Positions 24,700 to 32,121 of a stretch of 64,000 bases of DNA are shown piece after piece. How positions within the stretch are numbered: the stretch's first letter is position 1; every line of letters starts with the position of its first letter. Made by a program: the position numbers and the translations under genes. Source of the DNA: Ruthenibacterium lactatiformans (GTDB lineage: Bacteria > Bacillota > Clostridia > Oscillospirales > Ruminococcaceae); contig NZ_JXXK01000006.1 of the NCBI RefSeq assembly GCF_000949455.1, positions 1 through 64,000 of the forward strand, in the 5' to 3' direction. The notes under the pieces were generated by a model that was not told the DNA's origin, did not search any database, and saw only the letters and a list, made by a program, of their open reading frames with translations.

Positions 24700-24954
24700 T
24701 TATTCGTCACCACGCTCTACCCGGTACGGCGGCCCGGCCCGGCGTCTGCAGCGCCGCTGTTCCGCCTGCGCCAGTGTGGCCAGCCGCCCGGCTTCGTAGC
24801 CCACATACAGCAGCAGTACCATCAGTGGCAGGATAAGGGCTTCGCCGCCGAATACGCCGGGGCGGGAACCCTGTACCGTCAGGCACGCCGCCAGCATCAG
24901 CCCCGCCACGGCTCCGGCCGCGAAAGTCACAACTGCTTTCATCCTGTTAAACAT
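24700..24954 (-). CDS. Small membrane protein with two spans
   Basis: 84 residues. Two hydrophobic segments, VVTFAAGAVAGLMLAACLTV and LILPLMVLLLYVGYEAG, then a basic tail. An alternative ATG at 24942 is possible. It lies 26 bases after the B-type ATPase gene. The function is unknown. Confidence 0.5.
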   Translation of the reverse strand: MFNRMKAVVTFAAGAVAGLMLAACLTVQGSRPGVFGGEALILPLMVLLLYVGYEAGRLATLAQAEQRRCRRRAGPPYRVERGDE

Positions 24955-24980
24955 CCCTTTAAACCTCCCTGAAATACCCG

Positions 24981-25946
24981 TTAAATGCGTCCCACAGGGG
25001 TGCTGGCTGCGGCTGCTCGCAAGCCCTCGTAGGAAATATCCTCATTCCGAATCGCGTTCTTCACGATATGCTTCGCCGTGCGGATGCTGTGCTGGCTCCG
25101 GCACACGCTGGCGATCAGCTTCAGCTCCTTGCTCTGCTCCTCTCCGGAAAACATGGGGAACAGCAGCTTTACATCCTCATTCGTCAGCCGCATCGTGCTG
25201 TAGGCCCGCTGCAGTCCAATGCGCGTGTAAGCCTGCGTCGTGATTTTCCCCTTTTTCACGCGCTCATACAGCTCACTGTTCCCAATCAGCACCACGCCGT
25301 TTCCAGGCACCTCGTTTACTTCATCTTCATCCGGCAGGATACGCAGTTCATCCATCGGAGCCCGCTTCAGCAACTGGGCCTCATCCACGATAATCACCTT
25401 GTTGGTGCCGCGCAGCCGTGCCCGGATGGCCTGCCACATCTGTTTACTGCTGCTCACGGCAGGAATGTCAAGCGCCGCACCTAGCAGTTCTCCGACGCCC
25501 GCAAGCCCGGACATGCTCGGGTCAAGCCGGATATAGATGGTGCTTTGCGGATTATCTCGGTAATACTTGACAGCAGCCTTCGTTTTCCCGGCCCCGGCGT
25601 CGCCGTGCAGCATCACCAGCGTGCGGTTGATCTGCGCGTAGCGGATGGACTGGTAAACGTCCTCAGATATGCTCGTGGGCTTGTAGGTCTCGTCCAGCTT
25701 GTAGGGAGCGACCTGCACCTGCACCGCGGCCGCCTCGCTTTCCTGTTGAAGGAACTCCCGCAGCCGACTTTCAATGCCCTCCACGCTGCCATCCATTTTG
25801 CAGTTCATATAGTTGCTGAGGCTGGCGCCGCTCATGCCAATGCGTGGCGCCAGCTTGTTCTGCGAGAGCCCCGTATCCTTCATATATTTCCGGACACGCT
25901 CCTGCAGCGCTTCATCGTACACTTTAGTAGTCGAATTCGTCATCAT
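24981..25946 (-). CDS. MuB-like AAA ATPase, target-DNA activator
   Basis: 321 residues; an ATG one codon later is equally possible. The N-terminal ~70 residues form an HTH domain (MKDTGLSQNKLAPRIGMSG). Then follows an AAA ATPase with Walker A GDAGAGKT (115-122) and Walker B IIVDEAQ. In Mu, B coats target DNA, gives target immunity and stimulates the transposase. It overlaps the transposase gene, as A and B are paired in Mu. The length matches MuB (~312). Confidence 0.9.
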   Translation of the reverse strand: MMTNSTTKVYDEALQERVRKYMKDTGLSQNKLAPRIGMSGASLSNYMNCKMDGSVEGIESRLREFLQQESEAAAVQVQVAPYKLDETYKPTSISEDVYQSIRYAQINRTLVMLHGDAGAGKTKAAVKYYRDNPQSTIYIRLDPSMSGLAGVGELLGAALDIPAVSSSKQMWQAIRARLRGTNKVIIVDEAQLLKRAPMDELRILPDEDEVNEVPGNGVVLIGNSELYERVKKGKITTQAYTRIGLQRAYSTMRLTNEDVKLLFPMFSGEEQSKELKLIASVCRSQHSIRTAKHIVKNAIRNEDISYEGLRAAAASTPVGRI

Positions 25947-27894
25947 CGTATCCTCCATCCGAATTTTTGTTCATCCTGAAAATATCTATATCGCCAACAG
26001 CCATGGCCATCGGCTCCTCGTCCCATCGTGCCAGCTCCACCGTTTTGGGCTTGCGGGGCGTGGTCGGTCCGGCCAGATTTTCTTCGGCCATCCGTGCCAC
26101 CAGCGCAGCAGCCTCTTCCGGCGGTGCGTCCGGCAGCAGCGTTGCCGCCAGCTCCTGCACCACACGTTTGTACTTGTTTTTAAGCTGCTGCTGCCGTGCA
26201 ATCTCTTCCTGTGTAGCTCCGTATTTCGCCTCCAGTTCGCACCGGGGGGCCGTCATGATGAAGGAACCGTCCTCCCGGTATACGCGCACGCTGGAAAGGT
26301 CATCCGGGTCGTACCGCAGATACACCTTTTTTTCCTGCCATAGGCTGTGCAGCTCCGGGCAGTTGTACCAGACTTTTTTACCCCGGATGTTCAGGTATAC
26401 GCCCTCCCGGTCCACCTTTTTGGGCTTCGATGTGCGCAGCATCATCAGATTCAGCACATCCTCTTCTACATGCCGCACATGCTCCAGATGCTCGTTGTAC
26501 ACGTCGATGCGGCGTTTGCCTTTGTCCGCAGGTACGGAACCGTAGTACGGTTCATAGTTCAGGTATCCGCTGATCAGCAGGTCCACCTTCTGGATGAACT
26601 CTTCGTCTGTGGGGATATCGCCGCGCTGCAGCGCTTTTTTCAGGGCTTCCGGCTTTTCCTCTGGGCTGCCGCCTGTGTATGTAGGGAACAGCCGCATGAT
26701 ATGCTCTTTCACGTTTCGGAAACTGCGTTCTACCAGCTTGGCACGGGAGTTCTGCACGATGGCGTTTTTCATTTCCACGCCCATGTAGTCCAGAATGGTT
26801 TTCGGTTCAAACGGTGCTTCACCGTTGGCCAGCACCTTCTTGGCCCGATGGCCTCTGCCGCCGAAGTCGAACGTCAGATACTCGCGGCCGTTATCCACAT
26901 ATGCGTTGTGATTCGGCATCCCATACGCCAGGCACCCGCGCCGCAGCGCATAGATGGAGTTCTGGCTGCTGTTGCCCCCGAAACTGATATACCAGCCGAC
27001 GAAAATGCCGCTGCGCACATCCACCCATGCTGTGAGATAGGGACGGTGCGGTTTGCCATTCGGCCCCAGTGTAAGGGTGTCACAGGTGTATGTATCGCCC
27101 ACCCACCAGTCGTTACTGGCGATGCTTTCATAGTCGCGGCGGGTATACACGCTGGCCTTGTTGTAGTACGCGCGTTCGCCCTCACGCATCAGAATGCGCA
27201 CAGCCTCCGGCACATCCATCGCTATGCGGTAAAAGCTGCTGTACGAGGGAAGCGGCAGCGCGTTCACCGCGTTCTTTTCCGCCCACTTTTCCGTGTATTC
27301 CATGCACTTTGCAATAGAATACGCATGGCCCTCTCCGCCGTCCACAAGGTAGTAGTGCAAAAACGTCTTTTTTATATATTCCGGCATGTCCGTTTTGCCC
27401 TTACGGGCTTTGCCGCGCCTGTCAATCACGCTGTCCAAGTCGCCCTGATCCAGTGCTTTTTTCTTCCGGTACAGTGTCGGTACGCTCAGCTCCATGCCGG
27501 GGTTTTCCACGCGCATGTGCTGGACGAATTTATGGTCCAGCTCACTTAGGGGCTTTCCCGTCTGGCTGCGGTAGAGCATCCATTGGTCTACAACATCCTG
27601 CCAAAACCCGATTTTCTCACGGTCCGCGTCCGTGTAGCTGTCCAGCGGACGTTGCACAGGCGACGGCTTCACTTTCTGCAGCGCTGTTTTCTCCGGGGCG
27701 CTCAGTGTCAGGCCGTGCTGCTCGTAGTATTTGAGCTGGATTTCGTTTGACTGTGTTGCCAGTGGAAAAGCGTATTCCGATCGGTTTCTGTTGTTCAGAA
27801 TACTCACAGCCGGAATTCGTCCTGTTTGTGCTCTGTATCGCACTGTGCGAAGCGGCCAGCCCGTAAGCTCTGCAACCTCTCGGGCGCTCAGCAT
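25924..27894 (-). CDS. MuA-like DDE transposase
   Basis: 656 residues from the ATG at 27894; a TTG three codons earlier is also possible. The N terminus is an HTH (LSAREVAELTGWPLRTVRYR). The catalytic triad reads D267 (VGDTYT), D334 (YVDNGREY) and E389 (KLVERSF), close to MuA D269, D336 and E392. It cuts the phage ends and joins them to target DNA in integration and replicative transposition. The C-terminal ~80 residues (RQQQLKNKYK onward) would contact B. Confidence 0.93.
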   Translation of the reverse strand: MLSAREVAELTGWPLRTVRYRAQTGRIPAVSILNNRNRSEYAFPLATQSNEIQLKYYEQHGLTLSAPEKTALQKVKPSPVQRPLDSYTDADREKIGFWQDVVDQWMLYRSQTGKPLSELDHKFVQHMRVENPGMELSVPTLYRKKKALDQGDLDSVIDRRGKARKGKTDMPEYIKKTFLHYYLVDGGEGHAYSIAKCMEYTEKWAEKNAVNALPLPSYSSFYRIAMDVPEAVRILMREGERAYYNKASVYTRRDYESIASNDWWVGDTYTCDTLTLGPNGKPHRPYLTAWVDVRSGIFVGWYISFGGNSSQNSIYALRRGCLAYGMPNHNAYVDNGREYLTFDFGGRGHRAKKVLANGEAPFEPKTILDYMGVEMKNAIVQNSRAKLVERSFRNVKEHIMRLFPTYTGGSPEEKPEALKKALQRGDIPTDEEFIQKVDLLISGYLNYEPYYGSVPADKGKRRIDVYNEHLEHVRHVEEDVLNLMMLRTSKPKKVDREGVYLNIRGKKVWYNCPELHSLWQEKKVYLRYDPDDLSSVRVYREDGSFIMTAPRCELEAKYGATQEEIARQQQLKNKYKRVVQELAATLLPDAPPEEAAALVARMAEENLAGPTTPRKPKTVELARWDEEPMAMAVGDIDIFRMNKNSDGGYDDDEFDY

Positions 27895-28010
27895 AACTTC
27901 CAAAAAAATCACCTGCCTTGACCTGCCATCATCAGGCACGGGGCGGTCAGCCCCCGCACGACAGCCCCGCAGGGCTGTTTCGGCTTCTATGTTCCATGCT
28001 TCGGGGCGTG

Positions 28011-28247
28011 TCAAGCCCTGGATGTATTCCAGGGCGACCAGCTCGGGAAAGACCGGGTACAGAACTCTCGCACCGCTGCATCAGGGTCTGTTTTCAGCAC
28101 AAGGCCAAATACAAGTCCGTTGCTGTCCACATCGCCCACGGCGTAAGTATGCGACGGGTTCGCTGCCTTGCTGCGAAGGAGTACACAGCGCTCTGCGCGT
28201 TTTACCACATCGTAGGTAGCCTTAAAATTGCCTTTTAACTCGTTCAT
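28011..28247 (-). CDS. Small early phage protein
   Basis: 78 residues from the ATG at 28247 behind GGAGGGG. It begins MNELKGNFKATYDVVKRAER and contains DVDSNGLVFGLVLKTDPDA. It lies just upstream of the transposase gene. No family is recognised. Confidence 0.55.
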   Translation of the reverse strand: MNELKGNFKATYDVVKRAERCVLLRSKAANPSHTYAVGDVDSNGLVFGLVLKTDPDAAVREFCTRSFPSWSPWNTSRA

Positions 28248-28261
28248 CGGGAACCCCTCCT

Positions 28262-28510
28262 TCAAACCGCCTGCTCCAGCGTGGAGCAGAACCGGTTTAC
28301 TTCCCTCGGCCACAGCAGCTGCACGCCCGTTGGCGTCAGGAACAGGGCCGGGGCCTCTACGTCGAAGATCGTCCCATCCTTGATGCGCCGCAGCGTCACC
28401 TTCGGCTCGGTGTACCCTTCGTCAAAACTTTCCACCCGGTACAGGTCCCCGTTGTGGTTGTATGTCTCGCCAACATAGATGGGTTGGCCGGTCAGTTGGT
28501 ATTTTTTCAT
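28262..28510 (-). CDS. Small beta-rich early protein
   Basis: 82 residues from the ATG at 28510 behind AAGGAG. YQLTGQPIYVGETYNHNGDL and YRVESFDEGYTEPKVTLRRI suggest an SH3-like or small beta-barrel fold. It overlaps the preceding gene by 4 bases. No family is recognised. Confidence 0.55.
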   Translation of the reverse strand: MKKYQLTGQPIYVGETYNHNGDLYRVESFDEGYTEPKVTLRRIKDGTIFDVEAPALFLTPTGVQLLWPREVNRFCSTLEQAV

Positions 28511-28797
28511 TGCTTTTGCTCCTTCCTGCTTGAAAGCCCGTTTCCGGGCAATACTTGGCTTGTATCGGCTCTCGCCAGCTGGTCTAGAGCATCCGCTAGG
28601 CTGTCCGACCAGCCGATATACTGCCCCGCAGGGCCGTGGATGGACATGCGGCCCACGGCGGGGTAGTACCGGATGCGGCATGGTGCCCACGTTGGGCTGC
28701 GACCGATCACCAGCTCGTGCCGACGAATCGCCAGAATGCGTAGCCAATCCAGGTCGCGGCGGAGCCGGCCTTTCCTTAGTTCCCAGTGGAAGTTCAT
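28507..28797 (-). CDS. Small early phage protein
   Basis: 96 residues, ATG 7 bases after GGAGG, overlapping the Ner-like stop by one base. The N terminus is basic (LRKGRLRRDLDWLRILAIRR) and a later part contains GPAGQYIGWSDSLADALDQL. The function is unknown. It is the second gene of the early lytic transcript. Confidence 0.55.
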   Translation of the reverse strand: MNFHWELRKGRLRRDLDWLRILAIRRHELVIGRSPTWAPCRIRYYPAVGRMSIHGPAGQYIGWSDSLADALDQLARADTSQVLPGNGLSSRKEQKQ

Positions 28798-29015
28798 TAA
28801 AGAGCCTCCTGCTCACTTGTGAATATCTCTTCAACTTTGCACTCCAAAGCGTTTGCAATTGCCTTGGCCCTCAAATCTTGGGTGCGCGTATATGCACCTG
28901 TTTCAATTCGAAAAACTGCATTCACAGGAAGCCCTGCCTTTTCGGATAATCTCTTTTGATTTAATCCATGTGCCTTTCGCAGTTCAATGATTTTATCGAC
29001 TTTTGCGATAAGCAT
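28797..29015 (-). CDS. Ner-like XRE regulator
   Basis: 72 residues from the ATG at 29015 behind GGAGGTGA. It is a complete small XRE helix-turn-helix (ELRKAHGLNQKRLSEKAGLP, then NAVFRIETG). It is the first gene of the early transcript and divergent from the repressor, exactly the Mu ner position. Ner shuts down early and repressor promoters during lytic growth. This role is inferred from position and size. Confidence 0.8.
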   Translation of the reverse strand: MLIAKVDKIIELRKAHGLNQKRLSEKAGLPVNAVFRIETGAYTRTQDLRAKAIANALECKVEEIFTSEQEAL

Positions 29016-29038
29016 TTGCTCACCTCCAATGTCAAAAG

Positions 29039-29133
29039 TTTTACGTTCGTACAAGGTACATCTATATAATATATTTTACATACGTAAAAGTCAACCCTGA
29101 ATTTGTTGAAATTTGTATTTTACGAACGTAAAA
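29039..29133. promoter_or_regulatory. Operator region with three TTTTAC-N4-GTAAAA sites
   Basis: Three 16-bp dyads lie between the divergent regulators: 29039-29054 (TTTTACGTTCGTACAA, imperfect), 29074-29089 (TTTTACATACGTAAAA) and 29118-29133 (TTTTACGAACGTAAAA). The second covers the spacer of the early promoter and the third the -35 region of the repressor promoter. This is the expected layout for repressor/Ner control. Confidence 0.85.
29066..29094 (-). promoter_or_regulatory. Early lytic promoter
   Basis: On the minus strand TTGACT (29094-29089), a 17-base spacer and TATTAT (29071-29066) drive the Ner-like gene and transposition genes. One operator dyad fills the spacer. Confidence 0.75.
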
Positions 29134-29147
29134 TTATATGGTATACT
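29118..29147 (+). promoter_or_regulatory. Repressor promoter
   Basis: A -10 element TATACT (29142-29147) lies 31 bases upstream of the repressor ATG. The -35 is weak (TTTTAC, 29118-29123, 18-base spacer) and lies inside an operator dyad, which suits autoregulation. Confidence 0.6.
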
Positions 29148-29177
29148 TACTTTTAACGACAGGTAGGTGATATTTCT

Positions 29178-29933
29178 ATGGATAAGCCCATCGCAAAATC
29201 AAATAACCGTGTTCGCGAACTACGTTTAACTTACCATCTAACGCAAAGTGAACTCGCTGAAAAAACAAATTTGAGTTACTCATCTATTGTTTCTTATGAA
29301 AATGGCTTGCGTGATCCAAACGCGCGTGCGATGGCTGCATTAGAAAAATTTTTTGGTGTTACTGGAGAATATTTGCTCGGCTTAACCGATACCAATGTAT
29401 CAAAAGCCCGTTTTTTTCCTGAAGCGAATAAAAAATCACCCCTGCTCGAGAAATATGAACGACTAGATCAGCACGGGAAAGAGCTTATTGCGATGATACT
29501 TGACAAAGAATTGGAGCGGTGTGCGCTCAACCAAGTGGAGGACAAATTTGTTGAATTTCCTCATGAAATTTATCTTAAATTTTCAGACCAGGCAGGTTGT
29601 GCCGGCAATGGAATCTATCTTGGTCCAGAGTCTTTTACAGAGTATCCTGTTGTAGACAACGAGCTTACTCGGCGTGCTGCTTTTGCTGTCCCTGTTGCGG
29701 GGGATAGTATGGAACCTAAGTTTCATAATGGTGATATTGTGCTGGTAAACTTCGAGCCTGTAGAATCGGGAGATATTGCCCTTATCACCATGGATGGCTA
29801 TGGATATATAAAAAAGATTGGCGACCAAGAACTACTCCCTTTAAATCCGAAATACGATCCAATTCCAATGGATGAAAGCGTCCGGGTGAATGGGAAAGTA
29901 ATTGGCGTATTTGACCCGTCTTGGTATATCTAA
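29178..29933 (+). CDS. Autocleavable phage repressor (XRE + S24 peptidase)
   Basis: 251 residues. HTH at ~11-45 (LRLTYHLTQSELAEKTNLSY). The S24 domain has an Ala-Gly pair (A142-G143), catalytic Ser177 in AGDSMEP and Lys212/213 in YGYIKKI. The 35-residue distance from the Ala-Gly bond to Ser matches LexA. It keeps lysogeny by binding the nearby TTTTAC-N4-GTAAAA sites and should be cleaved with RecA during the SOS response. Mu itself uses a ClpX-degraded repressor, so this is a different control type. The gene is clearly more AT-rich than its neighbours, a sign of exchange of the immunity module. Confidence 0.92.
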   Translation: MDKPIAKSNNRVRELRLTYHLTQSELAEKTNLSYSSIVSYENGLRDPNARAMAALEKFFGVTGEYLLGLTDTNVSKARFFPEANKKSPLLEKYERLDQHGKELIAMILDKELERCALNQVEDKFVEFPHEIYLKFSDQAGCAGNGIYLGPESFTEYPVVDNELTRRAAFAVPVAGDSMEPKFHNGDIVLVNFEPVESGDIALITMDGYGYIKKIGDQELLPLNPKYDPIPMDESVRVNGKVIGVFDPSWYI

Positions 29934-29953
29934 ATGTGACAATAGTGCATATC

Positions 29954-30059
29954 TTAATCGGCAATTTGCACTTGTACAGTATAGTATGAAACCCTTACAA
30001 AACCGCTATTTTCCTTAATCGGCAACAAAAATGTTAATCGGCAAATGTTTGCCGATTAA
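29954..30059. repeat. Four copies of TTAATCGGCAA after the repressor
   Basis: Direct copies at 29954-29964, 30015-30025 and 30034-30044, and an inverted copy at 30049-30059. The last two form a perfect 12-bp inverted pair around TG. They lie between the repressor stop and its terminator. They may be binding sites for the transposase or a regulator. Confidence 0.75.
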
Positions 30060-30065
30060 AAATAG

Positions 30066-30118
30066 AAAAAGCCGCTCCAAAGAGGGGAGAAATTCCCTCT
30101 CTGAAGCGGCTTTCTTTT
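30066..30118 (+). terminator. Terminator of the repressor transcript
   Basis: AAAGCCGCT (30068-30076) pairs with AGCGGCTTT (30105-30113). An inner stem AGAGGG/CCCTCT continues the hairpin and CTTTT follows on the plus strand. Confidence 0.85.
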
Positions 30119-30119
30119 G

Positions 30120-30419
30120 TACCGTTTATATTATATTTAAAACCCGTTTAGGCCGCAGTCCTGTGCGGTTTTCGGCCGGTTTGCAAAATTCTTTCTAAAC
30201 ATCTCCTGAACACTTCGAAAAGCCTTTTCTAAACACCTTGCGCGGATGTGCTCCCAGCAGTCAAAAGGGGCAAAATATCCTCAAAAATCTTTCAATTGCG
30301 CCGACGCATTTTCCATCAAAATCACTCGTTTTCACGCCGCATTAAAGCCGATTTTCCGCAGTCTCAAGCCATTTCAAGCCTTTTCAAGTCTTTTAAACCT
30401 TGGCGCTCGGGATTTCTCA
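30120..30419. other. Prophage left end (attL region), no gene
   Basis: 300 bases without a credible gene. It contains TCTAAACATC (30194-30203) and TCTAAACACCT (30228-30238), which are shared with an internal gap, and three 10-bp phased repeats at 30361-30390 (TCAAGCC core). Read from the end on the minus strand it starts TGAGAAATCC, the TG expected of a Mu-type terminus. The transposase sites must lie here. The exact end is inferred from the broken acetyltransferase gene. Confidence 0.55.
30361..30390. repeat. Three 10-bp helically phased repeats near the phage end
   Basis: GTCTCAAGCC, ATTTCAAGCC and TTTTCAAGTC follow one another with a period of one helical turn, 30-59 bp inside the proposed left terminus. 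They are candidate transposase or packaging-protein sites. Confidence 0.6.
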
Positions 30420-31004
30420 TTCTACATGAATACTCACAGCCACATAGTTGTCCACATCCGCTTCACCCATATCATTTTCCAGAAACAGGCGGTAGGGTTC
30501 CGCGCCGTCCGCGTCCACACGTTGTAGTGCCAACCGTCCTGCAGGCACCGGCGCAGGACCTGTATATTCCATCCGGTATTCCGAATGGCTCCATACACAG
30601 CCGGGCGTTGTCTCCAGCACGGCGCGCCCCCCTGCGGAGCGCGGCTCCACCGCAAACAAAAATTCCGGAATGCCCGCTGCCCGGCACCGTGCGGCGGCAC
30701 GGGCGCACAGCGCCTTGAAGTATCCCCTGCGCCGGTGGGCCGGATGGGTAAAAGCCACCACCTCCGCCTGTTCCCGCGTGGGCAGAAACAATGTCAAAAA
30801 CGCGGCGGGTGCATCCTCCGGGCCGGGCGCGTCCTGCGGCCACGCCAGATAAAAGCATGGCAGCGCGCGGTCAAAGTTCAGCTCGTTGGACAGCCATGCC
30901 CCGTTCTCCAACGCTTCGGGTGCGCAGGCGGCCTGCTCCAGCGCGCGCACCTGTTCCGTCTGACGCGGCGTCAGCACGGCAGTTTCGAATATGTACAAAC
31001 GCAT
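30417..31004 (-). CDS. GNAT acetyltransferase, probably truncated by the prophage
   Basis: 195 residues. GGAGG touches the ATG at 31004, so a TTG six bases later could be the true start. Residues ~10-150 form a GNAT domain with the acetyl-CoA loop HPAHRRRGYFKALCARAAAR. After SEYRMEYTGP a second domain begins (RLALQRVDADGAEPYRLFLE) but stops after VSIHVE. Tandem-GNAT proteins continue past an HVE segment, so the 3' half seems lost. The stop TGA starts with the proposed phage terminal TG. The substrate is unknown. Confidence 0.75.
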   Translation of the reverse strand: MRLYIFETAVLTPRQTEQVRALEQAACAPEALENGAWLSNELNFDRALPCFYLAWPQDAPGPEDAPAAFLTLFLPTREQAEVVAFTHPAHRRRGYFKALCARAAARCRAAGIPEFLFAVEPRSAGGRAVLETTPGCVWSHSEYRMEYTGPAPVPAGRLALQRVDADGAEPYRLFLENDMGEADVDNYVAVSIHVE

Positions 31005-31039
31005 CCTCCTTTTCCGCCGTCCCCCAAGGGGCGTCAAAT

Positions 31040-31081
31040 AAAAAAGCGCCCGCCCCGGAAGGTCTCCAGCAGGCGGGCGCT
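31040..31081 (-). terminator. Terminator after the coaD operon
   Basis: On the minus strand AGCGCCCGCC pairs with GGCGGGCGCT, followed by TTTTT. It closes the rsmD-coaD-coiled-coil unit. Confidence 0.85.
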
Positions 31082-31091
31082 GCACAGCGCA

Positions 31092-31586
31092 TTATTCGGG
31101 CTTCTGAGGCTGGGCGGCGGGACGTACCGTAGCTTTTTTACCGCTTTGGCGCAGCGTGGAGCGCACGGTCTTTACCTCCGTCATACTCTTGGCAAGCTGC
31201 TCCTCGGTATGGCGCAGCATGTTTTCGCAGTAATTGGTAACCGTGGTGCGCATCTCGCGGCTCTGGCTCTGGGCGCTGGTCAGAATCTCTGTAGCCTTCT
31301 GCTGGGCGGCCTTTACGATGGCCTCCTGGGCCACCATGGCGCGGGCGCGGTCCTCCGCGCGCTTGACAATGGCTTCAGCTTCCTTCTTCGCGCTTTCCAC
31401 GATATCCGCACGGTCCTGTACAATGGCCTTGGCCTGGCGGATCTCCGCAGGCATGTTCAAGCGGATATCGTCGATGATATCGCGCACCTTCTCCACATCC
31501 ACCATGCGCTTGCCGCCGGTGAAGGGCAGATTGACGGCCTCCTCCAGCGTTTCATCCATTACATCCAGCAATTCGTCGATGTTCAT
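31092..31586 (-). CDS. Coiled-coil protein linked to coaD
   Basis: 164 residues from the ATG at 31586, 8 bases after AAGGAG. Residues ~40-135 are a continuous coiled coil of ATP-synthase b-subunit style (EAIVKRAEDRARAMVAQEAI). The C terminus is basic and Pro-rich. Small proteins of this type often follow coaD in Clostridia. The function is unknown. It starts 5 bases after coaD and is followed by a terminator. Confidence 0.7.
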   Translation of the reverse strand: MNIDELLDVMDETLEEAVNLPFTGGKRMVDVEKVRDIIDDIRLNMPAEIRQAKAIVQDRADIVESAKKEAEAIVKRAEDRARAMVAQEAIVKAAQQKATEILTSAQSQSREMRTTVTNYCENMLRHTEEQLAKSMTEVKTVRSTLRQSGKKATVRPAAQPQKPE

Positions 31587-31591
31587 AATGG

Positions 31592-32086
31592 TCACTCCTT
31601 TGCTCGCCCCTGTGTGAGGCGTTCTACGATGTCTTTACAAATGCCGTCCGGCAGGAAATCGGTGACGTCGCCGCCAAAGCTGGCCACCTGACGCACCATG
31701 CTGGACGAAAGGTACATATATTCCGGATCGGTGATGACGAACATGGTCTCCAGCTCCGGGTTGAGCTTTTTGTTGGTGAGCGCCTGCTGGAATTCAAACT
31801 CAAAATCCGTTACGGCGCGCAGGCCCTTGATGATGGTGCAAGCGCCGACATTGTGGGCATATTCGGCCAGCAGGCCGGTGTAGACGTCCACTTTCACATT
31901 CGGGATATGCCCTGTGACGCGCCGCAGAAAATCCGCGCGCTCCTGCGCCGTGAAGGACGGCGTTTTATTGGGGTTCACCATCACCAGCACCGTCACCGCG
32001 TCAAACAGTTTTGCGCTGCGCTCGATGATATTTAAATGGCCTTTGGTAACGGGGTCGAAGCTGCCGGGGCAGATGGCGATGCGCAT
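31592..32086 (-). CDS. coaD: Phosphopantetheine adenylyltransferase
   Basis: 164 residues from the ATG at 32086 behind AGGAGGG. It begins MRIAICPGSFDPVTKGHLNI, with the nucleotidyltransferase TKGH motif, and ends with the SSSMVR motif near residue 130. It adenylates 4'-phosphopantetheine to dephospho-CoA, the fourth step of CoA synthesis from pantothenate. Length and motifs are normal. It lies 35 bases after rsmD, a common Firmicute pair. Confidence 0.97.
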   Translation of the reverse strand: MRIAICPGSFDPVTKGHLNIIERSAKLFDAVTVLVMVNPNKTPSFTAQERADFLRRVTGHIPNVKVDVYTGLLAEYAHNVGACTIIKGLRAVTDFEFEFQQALTNKKLNPELETMFVITDPEYMYLSSSMVRQVASFGGDVTDFLPDGICKDIVERLTQGRAKE

Positions 32087-32121
32087 GCGCACGCCCTCCT
32101 TTTCTGTGAATTGCAGAGCGC

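Larger units (their letters stand above)
1..30419 (-). mobile_element. Mu-like transposable prophage (right end outside window)
   Basis: A continuous phage gene set is read on the minus strand, with only the repressor on the plus strand. The Mu order is kept: repressor, Ner-like, DDE transposase, B ATPase, Gam, Gp16, Mor, gp27-like, TerL, portal, F-like, scaffold, capsid. There is no integrase, which fits transposition as the means of integration. The left end is placed at 30419 because an acetyltransferase gene is cut there and the minus strand starts with TG. Tail genes are of siphovirus type. Lysis genes and the right end are not in the window. The boundary is inference; the phage identity is firm. 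Confidence 0.93.

Noticed and set aside
30034..30059. Perfect dyad read as an intrinsic terminator
   Set aside because: The stem is AT-rich with a 2-base loop and no T-run follows. A much better terminator lies at 30066-30118. It is treated as paired repeats instead.
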